Assembly: GCA_000697055.1 (NCBI GenBank)
Contig: JNDT01000549.1
Span: 1 to 24,282 of the forward strand
Length of the DNA: 24,282 nucleotides
Source: Saksenaea vasiformis B4078
Taxonomy: Eukaryota > Mucoromycota > Mucoromycetes > Mucorales > Saksenaeaceae
Direction of reading: 5' to 3'
Below, in pieces: positions 22,271 to 24,282 of this stretch. The notes beneath the pieces are model-generated. The model ran no database searches and was not told the origin of the DNA. It was given only the letters and a program-made list of their open reading frames with translations. A program made the position numbers and the translations under genes. Every line of letters starts with the position of its first letter. Within the stretch, counting starts at the first letter, position 1.

Positions 22271-23432
22271 GCCTGCGACTCTGCGAGCCCTACATACATT
22301 CACTTTCATAATGTCGAAGAAAAACGTTTCTCTTACAAATGAGCAGCGCGAAGAAATTTTTGCTTTTAAAACAGCGCATCCAGGAATGAAGCATGAAGAG
22401 CTTGCACAATGGGCAACTGAGAAATTCAACCTTTCAAAAACTCCAACCAAGTCAACGATATCGAAGATGCTGAAAAGGATGGCAGAAGATGCCCTTGGAG
22501 ATTTATGCTTTACCAGCAAGAAACGACGTGTTACCAAAGGAAAATGGCCTGTAAATAGTATATTATTTCTAGTACAGTATGAATTCTTGGCTCACTATAC
22601 TTCTTGACAGAAAATCGAAGAAGCTGTTCTTCTTTGGATCAATGTTGCTGAGGAGAGTCGCATTCCAATTACCTGGAACATGATATATACGAAGGCGACA
22701 GTTTATGCTGAGCGCATCGGAATTGATTCATTCAAAGGATCGAACGGATGGATGCATCGGTTTGCAATACGCAATGGTTTGAGGATGCATAGACTGCATG
22801 GAGAGGCTGCGTCTTTTGACGACTCTCTGCTGGAAGCGGATACAGAAAGGATCCAGGAGAGCCTTTCCAAATATGAGAGGCGAGACATATACAATTTTGA
22901 CGAAACTGCTCTCTACTACACTGCAGCACCGAGGACTACCATTTCAGTTAACGGCTTTTCTGGGCGAAAAGAAAGCAAGAAGCTGCTAACTGTGGGGCTT
23001 CTTTGCAATGCGGATGGTAGCGATCGATGGGACCCACTCATCATCGGCATGGCGCGAAAACCCAATTGCTTCAAGATACATGGGAAGAGGAAGGAGGCGA
23101 TTGATCACGGTTTCCACTTCTACTTCAACAACACGAACGCTTGGATGACAAAAAAGATATTTCACCGCTTCCTTCGACGTTTTGATCGTGCTATGACCGC
23201 AAAGAAGAGAAAAGTCTTGCTTATTCTTGACAACTTCGCAGGTCACTATGTCGACTATGAACCAGTTAGCGTTGAAGTCTTGATTCTTCCCCCAAACACG
23301 ACTTCCCGTGTGCAACCCTTGGACGGCGGCATCATTCGTGCGTTCAAAGCTCACTTCAAACGACGTCAGTTTGACAAGGCTTACCGACACATTGGAATGA
23401 CTCAGATCGGCAGGGAAGACAAAATCGGTCCA

Positions 23433-23478
23433 GTGGATCAACTACAGGCAATGAAGTGGATCAACTACAGGCAATGAA
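23433..23478 (+). repeat. 23-bp tandem duplication that shifts the transposase frame
   Basis: Two exact copies of a 23-bp unit beginning GTGGATCAAC and ending CAATGAA. They are followed by a further GTGGATCAA at 23479-23487, which is part of the normal gene. The nine bases therefore flank the original unit, giving the microhomology expected for a slippage duplication. It cannot be a GT-AG intron in any alignment register. Confidence 0.93.
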
Positions 23479-23989
23479 GTGGATCAAGGCAGCCTGGTAC
23501 TCTATTACCCCAGCAACAATTGCTAACTGCTGGGAAGCGACAGTATTCCGGAGCTTTTCCACTGATGGCAGCAACCAATCAGTGCAAATGGTAACGGATG
23601 AAGAGAGGGACTTGGAAGTAGTTATACGGGATCGACTCGAGAGGATTGCGGAGAACGCTATGTCAATCGATGACTGTCCTATTACTGAGATTGACCCGGA
23701 ATATGAACGCCAGGCGCTTCATAGGAATTTAGCCGATGAAGAGATAGTCAATGCGGTACTGCAAGAGGAAGAAGATGTTGAGAATGAGGAAGAAGTCACA
23801 GGGTTGGATCAGCAAGACGACCCGATTGATGCAGAAATGACACAATTGACAGTTACTGAGAAAGTTGAATGCTTCAACCTTCTCTTCAATATCCTGGATG
23901 AAGAAGAAATCTTGGACCCCAAGGTACAATCTGCATTGCCTGAGCTGCAGAAAATACAAGAAAAGTTCCACGCCGAGATCCGCACTAAA

Positions 23990-24013
23990 CAGTCGAAAAT
24001 TACCACGTTCTTT
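23990..24013 (+). other. PIP-box (PCNA-binding) motif near the transposase C terminus
   Basis: The codons read QSKITTFF, fitting QxxΨxxθθ with I at position 4 and FF at 7-8, preceded by basic residues. It lies eight to fifteen residues from the end of the original frame, downstream of the frameshift. A PCNA-binding motif has been described for Drosophila pogo transposase, so the motif is probably conserved function in the parent element. Confidence 0.65.
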
Positions 24014-24225
24014 AATTTAGTTGATCCCAAATAGACAGTTGATGTATTGTTTTATGATATATTGGTTCATCCTTTTCATCCTTCTCTCACACCACCTATT
24101 TACTTATAACCGAAGGCGGAGATTAAACATAGCGAACAATTTCACCTCATCAAAATAGGTTGAAGTCGAAAATGTGTATGAAGTTGAAAATTTCTCTGCT
24201 ATTTTGGTAGGGGGGTATTGAAAAT

Positions 24226-24250
24226 GGTTGAAATAAGTGAGAGTTGAAAA
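24226..24250 (+). repeat. Right subterminal GGTTGAAAT block
   Basis: GGTTGAAAT at 24226 and AGTTGAAAA at 24242, 16 bp apart, with a shared TGAG between them, match the left block at 21249-21273 in direct orientation. Further GTTGAA copies lie at about 24159 and 24183. Confidence 0.65.
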
Positions 24251-24260
24251 AAAACGGGGG

Positions 24261-24282
24261 TGAAACTATCGGGGGACCACTG
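24261..24282 (-). repeat. Right terminal inverted repeat
   Basis: Exact reverse complement of 21205-21226, ending in CCACTG on the plus strand. It ends on the last base of the window, so the right TA duplication cannot be seen. Confidence 0.97.

Larger units (their letters stand above)
22311..24034 (+). pseudogene. Pogo/Tigger-type transposase, frame broken by a 23-bp duplication
   Basis: ATG at 22311, an 80-codon first exon, a 60-bp GT-AG intron (22551-22610) and a second exon. Residues 1-55 resemble the pogo/CENP-B N-terminal helix-turn-helix (SLTNEQREEIFAFK, KSTISKMLKR), followed by a basic KKRRVTKGK patch likely to act as a nuclear signal. Residues about 81-155 are the CENP-B-type second DNA-binding domain (FKGSNGWMHRFAIRNGL). 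Catalytic aspartates are D177 (NFDETALYY), D287 (LILDNFAGH) and D318 (QPLDGGIIRAF), spacing DD30D. Two tandem copies of a 23-bp segment at 23433-23478 shift the frame, so translation stops at 23475-23477 after 368 residues. Without one copy the frame would run to 546 residues, ending in an acidic tail and a C-terminal QSKITTFF motif. The truncated product keeps the triad but loses the last third. Confidence 0.9.
21205..24282 (+). mobile_element. Pogo/Tigger-type DNA transposon, 3078 bp, probably non-autonomous now
   Basis: Both ends carry a 22-bp perfect inverted repeat starting CAGTGGTCCC, and TA precedes the left end as expected for Tc1/mariner-superfamily insertion. The interior encodes a CENP-B/pogo-type transposase at 22311-24034 with a 60-bp intron and a DD30D catalytic triad. 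About 1.1 kb of non-coding sequence between the left end and the gene contains an imperfect direct repeat and a segment shared with 12522-12783. The reading frame is disrupted by a 23-bp duplication, so this copy is probably not autonomous. The right-hand TA would fall just outside the window. Confidence 0.93.

Noticed and set aside
23433..23478. A tiny intron explaining the 23-bp duplication
   Set aside because: No register of the repeat gives GT at the start and AG at the end, and 23 bp is far below the 43-65 bp seen in the window.

Overview
The window looks like an accessory, repeat-rich stretch of a fungal genome, most likely an early-diverging (Mucoromycota-type) fungus. The reasons are many short GT-AG introns (about 43-65 bp) with CTAAC/CTGAT-like branch sites, very long Sel1-repeat proteins of the kind expanded in Glomeromycotina and Mortierellomycotina, a ten-exon gene resembling a hypothetical family I associate with Mucoromycota, and a pogo/Tigger-type DNA transposon. 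The lineage assignment is inference from gene content only.

Layout. 1-2792: no gene that can be defended; a G13 run and a degenerate short tandem repeat. 2793-9268 (+): gene A, nine recognisable exons, at least 2018 residues. It has two homologous MACPF-like (DUF7431-type) halves with a beta-rich linker, then 32 Sel1 repeats. 9269-10095: intergenic, with a possible 43-residue gene fragment. 10096-12082 (-): ten-exon gene for a 501-residue protein of unknown function. 12083-13373: non-coding, with a pair of short direct repeats around a dispersed-repeat copy. 13376-14070: 161-bp satellite array. 14071-15521: intergenic. 15522-20933 (+): gene B, paralogue of gene A with all eight introns in the same place and phase, but 22 Sel1 repeats, eight of which form four very similar 216-bp in-frame units. 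21205-24282: a 3078-bp pogo-like transposon with 22-bp terminal inverted repeats; its transposase is broken by a 23-bp tandem duplication. The window stops on the last base of the right inverted repeat.

The point of interest is the A/B pair. Each encodes what appears to be a tandem MACPF-like module joined to a long, fast-changing Sel1 solenoid. Within each gene the two MACPF-like halves share three intron positions and phases, so the double module arose by an old internal duplication; the whole gene was then duplicated in tandem. In gene B the newest repeat copies differ mainly by amino-acid-changing substitutions at a few fixed repeat positions. That pattern resembles the concerted but diversifying repeat domains of fungal NOD-like receptors. 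A recognition solenoid coupled to a membrane-acting module is a hypothesis only. The true 5' exon(s) of both genes were not found, so secretion cannot be judged.
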